From: Cupriavidus sp. UYMMa02A
Lineage (GTDB): Bacteria; Pseudomonadota; Gammaproteobacteria; Burkholderiales; Burkholderiaceae
Assembly: GCA_001725945.1 (NCBI GenBank)
Contig: LRMT01000077.1
Span: 1 to 53,830 of the forward strand
Length of the DNA stretch: 53,830 bases
Direction: 5' to 3'
The notes under the pieces: generated by a model
What the model saw: the letters and a program-made list of their open reading frames with translations, nothing else
Told to the model about the DNA's origin: nothing
Database searches by the model: none
Translations under genes and position numbers: made by a program
In this document: positions 19,368 through 28,124 of the stretch, piece by piece
Position numbering within the stretch: position 1 is the stretch's first letter
How the letters are laid out: each line of letters opens with the position of its first letter

Positions 19368-19497
19368 GTCTCGCCTTCGTTGTTGTCTGGCGAAACAAGG
19401 TTGCCATGCTGCCCGGAGGCACACAATTTCGACTTCTGCAAACGCCTTAGCGCTGGCTTAATGCTGCCGGCAGAACAAGCCGGCGGGGACGGGTCAG

Positions 19498-20405
19498 CCT
19501 CTCTTGCCGTCCGCGGCGTAGCGACCGATCAGCAGGTTGGCGAACTCGCGGGCAAAGCTGGAGAGACCATCCAGATCGCGCGCACAGAGTTGGAACGTGC
19601 GCACGGCCCAGTCATCGCGCAGGTTACAGGAGCCGATCAGCTGGTCTCCCTTTAGGCGCGCGAACGCGGCCTTGGGCATGATGGCAATACCGGCGCCCGC
19701 GGCCACCATGCGGCAGATTGCGTCATAGCTCGCGACATGTACGCGGATGGTCATTGGCTTGTGCAGCGCACCGGCCGCGCGCGTCATGAACATCTGGAAA
19801 GCACTGCCTTCGAGCAGCGCGACGAGCGTGGTCGAGCGCTTGCTCGAACCAGATATCCGGCTCGGTCAACAGGGGGTGGCTCAGGGCGCGATCACAATCA
19901 GCGAGCTCTTGACGAACGGCACGGCCTGCAGGCCTGAGGTCGGGATATTGCCCGAAATAATGCCGAGATCGGTGCCGCCTTCGCGCACGAGGCGAACGAT
20001 ATCGTCGCTCAGGCGCTCACGTACCTCGATGCGGACGTCCGGATGCGTGGCGAGGTAGTCGCCGATCACTGGCGGCAGGTATTCTGTGATGGCAGTGGTA
20101 TTGGCCACCAGCTTGAGTTGTCCGCTCAGGCCCGTGGTGAACGGCTGCAGGTTGCCTGTCAGGCGCTCCAGCTCGGCCAGCACCACGCGTGCGTGCTGCA
20201 GGTAGACCTCGCCGGCCGCGGTCAGCGTCACGCCCTGCGGCGAGCGCTCCAGCAAACGCACGCCTAGCGTGTCTTCCAGATTCTTGATCCGGTTGCTGAC
20301 CGCGGGCACGGAAAGGAACGAGCGCTCGGCACCGCGGGTCAGGCTGCGTGTTTCCGCCACGTTGACGAACAGGCGGAAATCGGTGATGTCAAAGGGAACC
20401 GGCAT
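19498..20405 (-). CDS. LysR-type regulator of the mml cluster, frameshifted
   Basis: A LysR protein of about 303 residues. It starts MPVPFDITDFRLFVNVAETR, with the winged helix in SFLSVPAVSNRIKNLEDTLG, and its effector domain starts LKLVANTTAITEYLPPVIGD. The middle is broken twice, near 19885 and 19835; repaired pieces read LSHPLLTEPDIWFEQALDHT and LVALLEGSAFQMFMTRAAGA. The C-terminal half carries GAGIAIMPKAAFARL. It lies upstream of the CoA-transferase genes on the same strand, so it is probably co-transcribed with or near the genes it controls. It is paralogous to the LysR at 10639-11542. Confidence 0.8.
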
Positions 20406-20533
20406 GCTGCTGATCTCGCGGCAAACTCATTGAGCCACGATCATAACCGCCGGCGCGAGAGCGATAGTGCGGAGTATGTCTGAATGGCGCGCACGCACGC
20501 GGGGCCATCGAGGTACGGCACCCCGTGCCATTG

Positions 20534-21422
20534 CTACCACGTGGCCGGTTCGAAGGCGAAGCCGGCACCTGGCGCCTGACATAGCCGCAGTATGGCTCCC
20601 CGAAATGCACGGGCAGGATGAGTGCCTCGCTGTCGGCCGCCTGGTTGAGAAAGGAGAGTCGTGTGCTGCGCGCCAGATCCGGGCGAATGCAGTAGCCGGA
20701 GTTCACTTGGGGGAGCACGATCTGCAGCGGGCTGTGCAGGATGTCGCCGCAGAAGATCGCCTCCTCGCCATGGGAGCGCGCGCGGAACACGACCTGTCCG
20801 GGGCTGTGGCCCACCGCGGATTCGACCTGCAGGCACCCGGCGATCTCCTGTCCGGGCATCATCATTTCAGCAAGGCCTTCGTTGACCACCGGCATCACGC
20901 TGTCGAAGAACGATTCGCCGAACACGTCGACCACGCCCGGTTCCTTGTTACGGCCTTCGTCACAGAATACAAAATCGTCTTTCGGAAGGTAGTAACGGGC
21001 ATTGGGGAAAGTCGGTACCCAGCGGTTGTCCTGCCAGGTAGTATTCCAGCCGACGTGGTCCGCGTGCAGGTGCGTCATGACCACGTGCGTGACCCGCTCC
21101 GGCGCGCGCCGGCTGCGATCAGCCATTCGCGCACCAGAGTATTGAGCATGTTCATCCTGGCGATGCCGGCGCGCGGCTTGAAGTTGCCCACGCCGGTATC
21201 GACCACGATGATGTTGTCGCCGGCATGCACCACCCAGAACTGGATCGTCACGATCAGCTTGTTCATGTGCGGTATCCAGTGATGCGGTGCCATCAGGTTC
21301 GCGTTGGCGTCCAGGGTGCCGCGGTCAATGTCGGGAAAGAGAAAAGCAGGGTCGTGCGTCGGACCCGCGTATTCGAGAATGCGAGTGACCTTGAGGTCGC
21401 CGACGGTACGTGATTGCATCAT
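20534..21422 (-). CDS. MBL-fold metallo-hydrolase, frameshifted twice
   Basis: A metallo-beta-lactamase-fold hydrolase of about 296 residues. The zinc motif HxHxDH is seen in VVMTHLHADHVGWNTTWQDN, further ligands in GHSPGQVVF (His) and AIFCGDILHSP (Asp), and the last His in LPVHFGEPYCGYVRRQ. It resembles the lactonase-like MBL hydrolases. A frame break near 21105 separates the first 105 residues, and one missing G near 20555 gives the end GAGFAFEPATW with stop at 20534-20536. ATG 21422 follows GGAG; 21437 is an alternative. It is upstream of the LysR and mml genes on the same strand, which lack an obvious enol-lactone hydrolase; this protein could fill that step, but that is a guess. Confidence 0.75.
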
Positions 21423-21862
21423 GTGCTTTGTCTCCATTGTCTTATTGTGCTGCGGCCTCGCTCTACGCTTTTCGCGCAAGGCACACCGCCCGCAAAGGAT
21501 CGGCGATTTCACCGCCGCCGCAAATTTTCCAATCCGAAAGAGGGGTTTCAGGCAGCTTTACGGTGTCAGGCCAGCGCGGCACGGCTTTGGCTGACGGCCA
21601 GGGCCCGACTCGTGAGGAAACACGGAGAAGATCCGGCATGGCCGCGAGGCGGGCGGACGAAAGGGTCCGTCGCAAGGGTCCTGATGCCTACCCAGCGGGA
21701 ATCCGCCGCGCCGCCGATGCAGGTGCGAACCGTCCTGGAACAGGTTTTTCATCGCGCCGGCAGAGCGAGGAAAACCTGTCTCCGGCTCGATAATTACACG
21801 ATCGTGAAATTGCAGAATGCCTCCGGCGCAAGCACGCTCAAGACAGGCACGTGGTGATCCGC
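21423..21862. other. Intergenic region upstream of the MBL hydrolase
   Basis: About 440 bases. Open frames are present on both strands but none resembles a known family. The right end borders an integrase relic, so part of the stretch may be remains of a mobile element. The promoter of the MBL gene should lie within the first 100 bases; I see no clear boxes. Confidence 0.4.
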
Positions 21863-22204
21863 CTAGGCAGGGCAAAGGCTAATTCTCGCTGATCCACCTG
21901 ATCCGATGCAGCGCCTGCGTGCTTCATGGCGTGCATCCTCCTCGCTGTGCAGGTAGCCGCTGGTCATCGAGAGCGAAGAATGCCCGAAATTGATGCAGTG
22001 CCCCGCCCGTGCGCGCCGGTCACGAGGCAGTTCGGCGATCAGTTCGTCGGTGGCGGGCACCAAGCGGGGTTTGTTGCCCTTGCCGATAACTTCCAGCCAC
22101 CAGCGCTCGGTCCCCTGCGCGTCGCGCCGGCACAAGAAGGCACGCATGGTTGTGTCTAGGACTTCCGCCGCCGTGAAGTGTAGGAAGACCCCCAAGATGG
22201 TCAC
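21863..22204 (-). pseudogene. Tyrosine recombinase/integrase relic
   Basis: The minus-strand frame contains ERWWLEVIGKGNKPRLVPAT and DELIAEL, typical of the beta sheet in the catalytic domain of XerC/phage-type integrases, then skips directly to FGHSSLSMTSGYLHSEEDAR, the segment with the catalytic tyrosine. The region between them with the RHT-type catalytic box is missing, and so is the N-terminal DNA-binding domain. It is thus an internally deleted remnant. It may have belonged to an element that brought in the mml genes beside it. Confidence 0.65.
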
Positions 22205-22378
22205 CGATGTGCTTCAGCGAAAAGCCGGAGGCGAGAAGATGACGGGATCAGGCGTGATGCAGTCAATGGACGCCGTGAGCCGATTCCCTGTGACCCGCGA
22301 GGGCCCCGCTACAGCGGCGCAAGACGCTTAGCAGCGGGGCAGTTTGTGATGTAGGCAAGGCTCGATCTACTGATAAGG

Positions 22379-23426
22379 TCAGACCGCCAACGAAGCGTTG
22401 TCGATCACGAACCGGTACTTCACGTCGCCCTTGAGCATGCGTTCGTAAGCCTCGTTGATTTCCTCGGCACGAATCATCTCGATATCTGCCACGATGCCAT
22501 GCTCTGCACAGAAATCCAGCATCTCCTGCGTCTCGGGAATGCCACCGATCATCGAGCCAGCAAGGCTACGGCGCTTCATGATCAGGCTGAACACCTGTGG
22601 CGAAGGGTGCGGCATGGACGGTGCACCCACGAGAGCCATCGTACCGTCGCGCTTGAGCAAGCTGAAGAATGGATCCAAGTCGTGCGGCGCTGCCACGGTA
22701 TTGAGGATGAAATCGAAGCTCTTTGCGTGGGCCCCCATCTCGTCGGCATTGCGCGAAACCACAACCTCGTTTGCGCCCAGGGCCAAGGCCGCTTCACGCT
22801 TTGATTCGGACGTGGTGAAAGCGACCACGTGCGCGCCCATGGCATGTGCCAGCTTGATGCCCATGTGGCCCAGGCCCCCGATGCGACCACGCCTACCTTG
22901 TGGCCAGGCCCCACCTTCCAATGGCGCAGCGGAGAATACGTGGTGATGCCCGCGCATAGCAGCGGTGCCACGGCAGCCAGTTGTCCCTCCGGGTGGCGGA
23001 TGCGAAGCACATATCGCTCATGCACCACGATCTGCTGCGAATATCCGCCCAGCGTGTGGCCGGGCGTGTCCGATGTCGGTCCATTATAAGTACCGACCAT
23101 GTTGTCGCAGTAGTTCTCCAGGCCAGCGTCGCAGTCCTCGCAATGCTTGCAGCTATCGACAATGCAGCCGATGCCGACCAGATCCCCTACTCGGAAGTCC
23201 GACACGTGGGCACCCACTGCCGACACGCGGCCCACGATTCGTGGCCAGGTACGCAGGGATATAGGGTGCCTGCCCATTCCGAGCGCACCTGATGGATATC
23301 CGAATGGCATACGCCGCAGTAGGCAATATCGATCTGTACGTCGTGTGCTCCCGCCGCGCGTCGCGTGATGTCCAGGGATTCGAGGGGTTGGTCGCTCGCT
23401 TGAGCGCCGTAGGCTTTGACTGTCAT
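22379..23426 (-). CDS. Zinc-dependent alcohol dehydrogenase (YahK/cinnamyl-alcohol type), frameshifted
   Basis: An NADP-dependent alcohol/aldehyde dehydrogenase of about 350 residues. The catalytic zinc site is visible as CGVCHSDIH and PGHE, and the structural zinc site as CKHCEDCDAGLENYC. The cofactor loop reads GIGGLGHMGIKLAHAMGAHV. The frame breaks near 23240 (just after PGHE) and near 22885 (before the cofactor loop). ATG 23426 gives MTVKAYGAQASDQPLESLDI, the family's usual start. It is the last gene of a minus-strand group with the cyclophilin-like lipoprotein and the MFS pump. Aldehyde reduction or stress detoxification is likely; the substrate is unknown. Confidence 0.85.
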
Positions 23427-23542
23427 GATGTCCTTTCTTCTCGCCAGCAGAAAATGTTCGACCTCGGCACCGGGAATCCCCGTCACAGGCCCAGCGGTTG
23501 TCCTTTCTCTTGGGGGCCGGTCATGCGTTGCGCTGCAGACCG

Positions 23543-24118
23543 TCAAGTGCAAGCTCTAATCCGCGGAAAATACAACTCGACGCCGCGCGGGCCGAGCGCT
23601 TTAGCCAGGCCGGCGGGGTCGTCTACCCTACCAAGGGGCGTATATGAGTACGTCGAGTGGAATGTCAAATAGAATACGACTACGGTGTCCGACCCGTACA
23701 GTAAGAGATCGCCATTGTGGATCGTTCCCGGGCGGTTCGCATTGGTGGGCAACGTTGTCGGCAATTGTGCGTACTTCTCGTTGCCGTTGAGCTCGGTCAT
23801 GTCGAGCGTCAGCGGCAGCAGTGCAGCGAACTGCCGGGCGGCTGGGCTGTCCGTCAGAGTGATGGCGAAGCGATGATTATCGATGGTCATCCACACCCGT
23901 GATTCCTCCGGTTTTCTTGATGCTGCCGCAGTACGCTTGGCATTGGCAGCCGTACCAGGGGTCGAAGGCTGCCCGGCTTCGCACGCACCGAGCATAAGTA
24001 AGCTTAGCAGCAACCCCAGCCAGCGCAGGGATCCTAAACCCCGGAGCCTGCGACGTTCGATTTCGATCGCGGCAGCCCGGTAGCCACCGATGCGGAAGCT
24101 GGAGTTGCTCGTGGTCAT
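23543..24118 (-). CDS. Cyclophilin-like fold lipoprotein
   Basis: A 191-residue protein whose first 50 residues hold a hydrophobic signal (LRWLGLLLSLLMLGACEAGQ) with a lipobox at LGAC, so it is probably lipid-anchored facing the periplasm. The mature part contains VWMTIDNHRFAITLTDSPAA, TLDMTELNGNEKYAQLP and DTVVVFYLTFHSTYSYTPLG, as in the cyclophilin-like family found near reductases in many proteobacteria. No enzymatic activity is established for this family, to my knowledge. It lies 21 bases after the MFS stop and before the alcohol dehydrogenase. Confidence 0.75.
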   Translation of the reverse strand: MTTSNSSFRIGGYRAAAIEIERRRLRGLGSLRWLGLLLSLLMLGACEAGQPSTPGTAANAKRTAAASRKPEESRVWMTIDNHRFAITLTDSPAARQFAALLPLTLDMTELNGNEKYAQLPTTLPTNANRPGTIHNGDLLLYGSDTVVVFYLTFHSTYSYTPLGRVDDPAGLAKALGPRGVELYFPRIRACT

Positions 24119-24139
24119 GGCGCTTTACCCACGCGTCGC

Positions 24140-25363
24140 TCAGGCGGCCAGTGTTGCTTTCGAGCGCGAAGCGAGGACGCTTAGAAGGGCCGCCAATAGC
24201 AGCACGGCGGCGCTCGCCGCGAAGCTGCTCTGGTAGCCGCTGTGATCGAACAGCACGCCCCCAGCGGTCGAGCCCAGGGCAATGGCCAGCTGGATGACCG
24301 CTACCATGAGCCCGCCGCCGGCTTCAGCGTTCGTCGGCATGGCTCGGGCGATCCAGCTCCACCAGCCCACCGGCGCTGCAGTGGCCAATAGTCCCCATAC
24401 GCCCAGCAATACCGCGACAGGGCTGATCCAGGCTCCGAAGGAAAGCAGCATGACGGCGATCGCGGCCATCAGAACCGGAATAGTGATAAGCGTTCCGTAC
24501 AGGTTCTTCCTCAGGAACGTGCCAATCAGAGTGGTGCCGATAAAGCCGGCCACGCCAATGACTAGCAGGACGAGGGACAGCGTCGAAACGCTGGCATGCG
24601 TTACAGTTTCGAGGAAGGGACGCACATATGTGAACAGTGCGAATTGGCCCATGAAGAACGCCCCGCATGCGGCCATGCCCAACGCGACGGATCTTATCTT
24701 TAGCAGCTTGAACACATTGCCAGTGCCTGTCGAACGGTCACGAGCGTTCATGGCCGGCAAGCACGCCCATTGCCAGGCGAGCGCGATCGCCGCCACCGGC
24801 ACCAGACAGAAGAAGGCGCCGCGCCAGCCCATGACGGCGCCGAGATAGCTGCCCAGCGGTGCGGCGATCACTGTCGCCAGCGCGTTGCCGCCATTGAAGA
24901 TCGCCAGGGCCCGCGGTACCTCAGCCGGAGGGACCAACCGCATGGCCGTTGCCGCGGACATGGACCAGAAGCCACCGATGACCACACCGATGAGTGCACG
25001 ACCCACCAGGTACATCATGTAGCTCGATGCCAGTGCGACCACGGCGCCGGACAGGGCCATCAACCCAGTCAGCGTCAGCAATAGCGTTTTGCGGTTCATG
25101 TTGCCGGCAATCCATGCTATCGACAGGCTGGTCAGTACGGCGAACGCGCCGGAGATCGCGATGCCTTGTCCGGCGGCCCCCTCGGTGACATGGAGGTCTG
25201 CCGCCATTGGCGTCAGCAAGCTTACGGGCATGAATTCGGAGGCGATTAATGCGAAGACGCACAACGACATTGCAAAGACGCCGCTCCAATACGCGGGCTG
25301 CGTGTTTGCCTCGTGTTTGGAGAGTGCGATCTCAGGAGGCGCTTCACTTATCTGAACAGTCAT
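24140..25363 (-). CDS. MFS efflux transporter (DHA1, NepI/sugar-efflux type)
   Basis: An intact 407-residue membrane protein with about twelve predicted helices. FALIASEFMPVSLLTPMAAD is the family's first-helix signature, as in arabinose and purine-ribonucleoside efflux pumps. VGRALIGVVIGGFWSMSAAT and RALAIFNGGNALATVIAAPL follow in helices 4 and 5. GWWSWIARAMPTNAEAGGGL near the end points to the NepI branch. It exports small metabolites or drugs in exchange for protons; the substrate is not deducible. It heads the minus-strand group with the lipoprotein and the alcohol dehydrogenase, and lies just downstream of the aldo-keto reductase stump. Confidence 0.8.
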   Translation of the reverse strand: MTVQISEAPPEIALSKHEANTQPAYWSGVFAMSLCVFALIASEFMPVSLLTPMAADLHVTEGAAGQGIAISGAFAVLTSLSIAWIAGNMNRKTLLLTLTGLMALSGAVVALASSYMMYLVGRALIGVVIGGFWSMSAATAMRLVPPAEVPRALAIFNGGNALATVIAAPLGSYLGAVMGWRGAFFCLVPVAAIALAWQWACLPAMNARDRSTGTGNVFKLLKIRSVALGMAACGAFFMGQFALFTYVRPFLETVTHASVSTLSLVLLVIGVAGFIGTTLIGTFLRKNLYGTLITIPVLMAAIAVMLLSFGAWISPVAVLLGVWGLLATAAPVGWWSWIARAMPTNAEAGGGLMVAVIQLAIALGSTAGGVLFDHSGYQSSFAASAAVLLLAALLSVLASRSKATLAA

Positions 25364-25469
25364 GACTTCTTTTGTGATGCGCTGTTGTTTGTGGAAAATG
25401 CCGCGTTTGCGCCTGGCTCGGGCACGGCCATAGATACGGCGCGGTCATTGCCCGAACTGAGCAGAACTC

Positions 25470-25732
25470 GCTCATGCAACCGAAACCAAGCTCCGACACC
25501 TCAAGGGCGCCAAGTTTGCGAGTCTTCATCGTGTAGGGCCCGCCGCTACCGCCTTGCGCGGACCGCGCCGGCGTCGTGGCCCGCCCACCGAAAGGCAGCG
25601 CTGCCGCTGCGCCCGCCATACCTGCAGCTTTCAGAAGAGATTACGCCAGCCGGAGGTCAGGGCGGGTTGCTCCGAGGCCCCGCGGTTGTGACGGAGTGCG
25701 AGCTCATATTCAACGTTGATGACTTTTCTCAT
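25470..25732 (-). pseudogene. Aldo-keto reductase N-terminal fragment (Tat-like leader)
   Basis: From ATG 25732 the frame reads MRKVINVEYELALRHNRGAS, then after one missing base a leader-like LKAAGMAGAAAALPFGG, then GPYTMKTRKLGALEVSELGF and GCMS, the start of a Tat-type aldo-keto reductase. After GCMS the similarity ends abruptly in every frame, and the MFS gene begins within 110 bases. About 300 residues with the catalytic Asp-Tyr-Lys-His set are gone, so this is a true deletion. The gene diverges from the intact LysR at 25831. Confidence 0.65.
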
Positions 25733-25830
25733 GTCCTTGATGTTCTCGCACAGAAGTCGTCCTGACTAGCTAATGAATGCTTAAAAACGATATAAGATGT
25801 GCTAATCAATTCTTTATGGGAACGTGCGTC
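25733..25830. promoter_or_regulatory. Divergent promoter region, LysR / aldo-keto reductase stump
   Basis: A 98-base AT-rich spacer between the LysR start and the oppositely oriented aldo-keto reductase start. TATAAG at 25791-25796 is a possible -10 box for the LysR gene, but the matching -35 is weak. A LysR binding site is expected here from the arrangement. Confidence 0.35.
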
Positions 25831-26747
25831 ATGAGACGTAACCTCAACGATCTCCTGTCATTTGTGACAGTTGCGCGCGAAGGCAGCTTCACGCGCGCTG
25901 CCTCGTTGTTGGGTGTGACACAATCCGCACTCAGTCAAGCCGTGAGTGGCCTGGAGGCTCGGCTTGATATCCGGCTGCTCACACGCACCACACGAAGCGT
26001 GTCGCTTACCGCTGCCGGTGAACGACTGCTGAAAGCCATCGGTCATCGTTTCGACGAGATCGAAGCAGAACTTGATGCGCTGACCGAGATGCGGGACAAG
26101 CCAGCCGGCACGGTGAGAATCACTTGTGGAGAGCATGTCCTTCGGACAACGCTGCTGCCCAAACTTACGCCGGTGCTACGAGAGTATCCCGACATCAATG
26201 TCGAGTTCGACATCAACTATGGCTTTAGGGACATCGTTGCCGACCGCTTTGACGCAGGGGTACGCCTAGGCGACACCATTGACAAGGACATGATCGCGGT
26301 CCCCATTGGGCCGCAGTTGCGTATGGCGGTCGCGGCCTCGCCTGCGTACTTCGATGTTCATCCGATTCCCAGGAGCCCACGTGATCTGCTTAAACACAAC
26401 TGCATCAACCAGCGCATGCAGTCCGCAGGGGGACTTTATGTCTGGGACTTCGAGCGGCGCGGCCAGCACCTGAACGTGCGGGTAGATGGACAACTCATCT
26501 TCAACACGTCTCCCAGCATGGTGGATTCCGCTTTGGCGGGACTGGGCGTTGCGTTTCTTCCCGAAGAAGAGTTCGCGCCGTACCTTCAGGGCGGTCGCTG
26601 GTCCGTGTTTTGGAGGACTGGTGTCCTCCGTTTCCAGGCTACTACCTTTATTACCCGAGCCGCCGGCAGCCTTCACCGGCATTTTCGCTGGTAGTTGACG
26701 CTTTGCGCGTGATGACCCCGACAGGCTCAAGATTGCGAAAGGTTTGA
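25831..26747 (+). CDS. LysR-type regulator, frameshifted near its end
   Basis: A LysR protein of about 305 residues. MRRNLNDLLSFVTVAREGSF starts the winged helix, and GVTQSALSQAVSGLEARL is the recognition part. The effector domain contains GLYVWDFERRGQHLNVRVDG and SALAGLGVAFLPEEEF. As read it ends at 26694 with an odd tail. One missing base near 26593 gives RLVRVLEDWCPPFPGYYLYY and PSRRQPSPAFSLVVDALRV, the normal C-terminus for this subfamily, with stop at 26745-26747. It diverges from the aldo-keto reductase stump, its probable old target. The stump of a very similar LysR lies at 27718-28050. Confidence 0.85.
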
Positions 26748-26806
26748 CCTGGCGTGTCCCTATGGATGGGGCTTCGATGGTTACTTTGTTTCCCCGGAAG
26801 ACGTTG

Positions 26807-27581
26807 CTAACTGGCGCTCCAGAGCATCAACGGCACGCGCCCGGCATCCGTGTCCACACGCTCAGCCAAGACCTGTGCAAGCTGGCGCAATTGGCTGGCG
26901 TGCAGCCCCGACGTTCATGCTGATGCGCATGTGTGCCTGCAGTTGCGGCTCCGCTCCGGCGAGGGCCGATAGCATGGCTACGGTCGCAAGTTCGCGGCTT
27001 TGCCAGTCAAGGTTATCGCGCTCGAAGATGTCGCCAAACAGGTGGGTCTTAAGGTATTCGTCAATGGAAGGCGCAAAGTCGAATAGCGGGCCTTTTACCG
27101 GTGCGCCGGATAGCTTTGTCTGGTTTGCAGTACCGGCAGCCAGCAGGGCTTCTCCCTTCGGAATAGCGCGGTGCGGCGAGCTGCCAAGTGCGTCCTTACG
27201 CCGCGCTGCTTGCGAGCGTCCAGTACCTTCATCAATTCTCCGAGCGCGTTCAGGCTTCGGGGGAAGCCGGCATAGGCATAGAGTTGGACCAGCACTTCTT
27301 TCGCGTCGCTGACGGACAGGCCAGCGTCCAGCCCCCGTTCTAGCGCAGTATTCAGACGGGCGAGGTCCCCTGCAGCCGCAAGAGCAGCAATGGGCAAGAT
27401 GGCCTGTTGGCGAGCGGTGAGGGTTTCAGACGGGTCTGACACAGTGGCGGGACTCTGGGTCACTTGTTTGCTTTCCTGTACGTTGGCTGCGGGGCAATAC
27501 TGTGACCGGGCCGAGGACCATGGCCAGCACAGTGGCGCGAAGGCGCGCCCTGCGGCGCTCAATGGGCGTTGTACTGCGCAT
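26807..27581 (-). CDS. Carboxymuconolactone decarboxylase family protein with signal peptide, frameshifted
   Basis: A member of the CMD/AhpD-like family, with two CMD-type repeats. The first repeat reads [20 protein letters not shown] and [20 protein letters not shown]. After a frame break near 27195 the second reads [40 protein letters not shown] and [20 protein letters not shown], to the stop at 26807-26809. The ATG at 27581 overlaps the end of the cupin gene and, with one base added near 27500, gives a signal-peptide-like [20 protein letters not shown]. These proteins often pair with a cupin near LysR/aldo-keto reductase genes. The CxxC of AhpD enzymes is absent, so peroxidase activity is unlikely. 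Confidence 0.75.
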
Positions 27582-27725
27582 CGGTCACCTTCTCCATCCA
27601 TATGACATTGTTTCCGTCAACCGTGCCGGTGACCGCCAGGTGTGTCATGGCGGTGCCCGGCTCCGCTCCGTGCCAGTGCTTGATGCCGGGCGGGCACCAG
27701 ACGACATCGCCGGGGCGGATTGCAT
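27559..27725 (-). pseudogene. Cupin-domain protein, C-terminal fragment
   Basis: The minus-strand frame [40 protein letters not shown] and [13 protein letters not shown] is the second half of a small single-domain cupin, with the metal-site PGIKHWHG. The first half, with the G(x)5HxH motif, is missing: upstream of about 27725 the sequence is instead the C-terminal part of a LysR gene on the other strand. The stop codon lies inside the start of the carboxymuconolactone decarboxylase gene, so the two were translationally coupled. Confidence 0.7.
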
Positions 27726-28050
27726 TAATCTGCGTCTTCCTACCCATGGAGGTTTGTATGCGTGGGATTTCGAGAAAGACGGCCAGTCGCTTAGCGTGCG
27801 TGTTGTCGGACAGACAGTGTTCAACAATACCTTTCTCATGCTCCGCGCTGCGCTAGACGGAATGGGTCTGGCGTACGTTCCGTTTGACCTTGTGCAGATG
27901 CATATTGAACAAGGTCGACTGGAGCCGGAGCCGGTGTTAGAAGATTGGTGGCCGCTGTTTCCCGGCTACCATCTCTACAATGGCGCCAGATTTCCCCTGC
28001 ATTGGCACTCGTTATCGAAGCGCTACGCTACCGTCCCGGTAAAAGGGTGC
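27718..28050 (+). pseudogene. LysR regulator C-terminal fragment
   Basis: The plus-strand frame [58 protein letters not shown] and, after a frame break near 27985, QISPALALVIEALRYRPGK is the last third of a LysR effector domain. It is close to the intact LysR at 25831. The helix-turn-helix half is gone and the fragment starts exactly where the opposite-strand cupin fragment ends, so one deletion removed the 5' halves of two divergent genes and their shared promoter. Confidence 0.7.
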
Positions 28051-28124
28051 TTGAACACAGGCGGTGTTTGCGTGACAGCACTCATAAGGTTTGCCCGAGA
28101 CTGTTTTCTCCCTTGGCTCCGTGG

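Noticed and set aside
20467..21282. Long plus-strand open frame opposite the MBL hydrolase
   Set aside because: The opposite strand carries a clear HxHxDH hydrolase; the plus frame has no recognisable domain.
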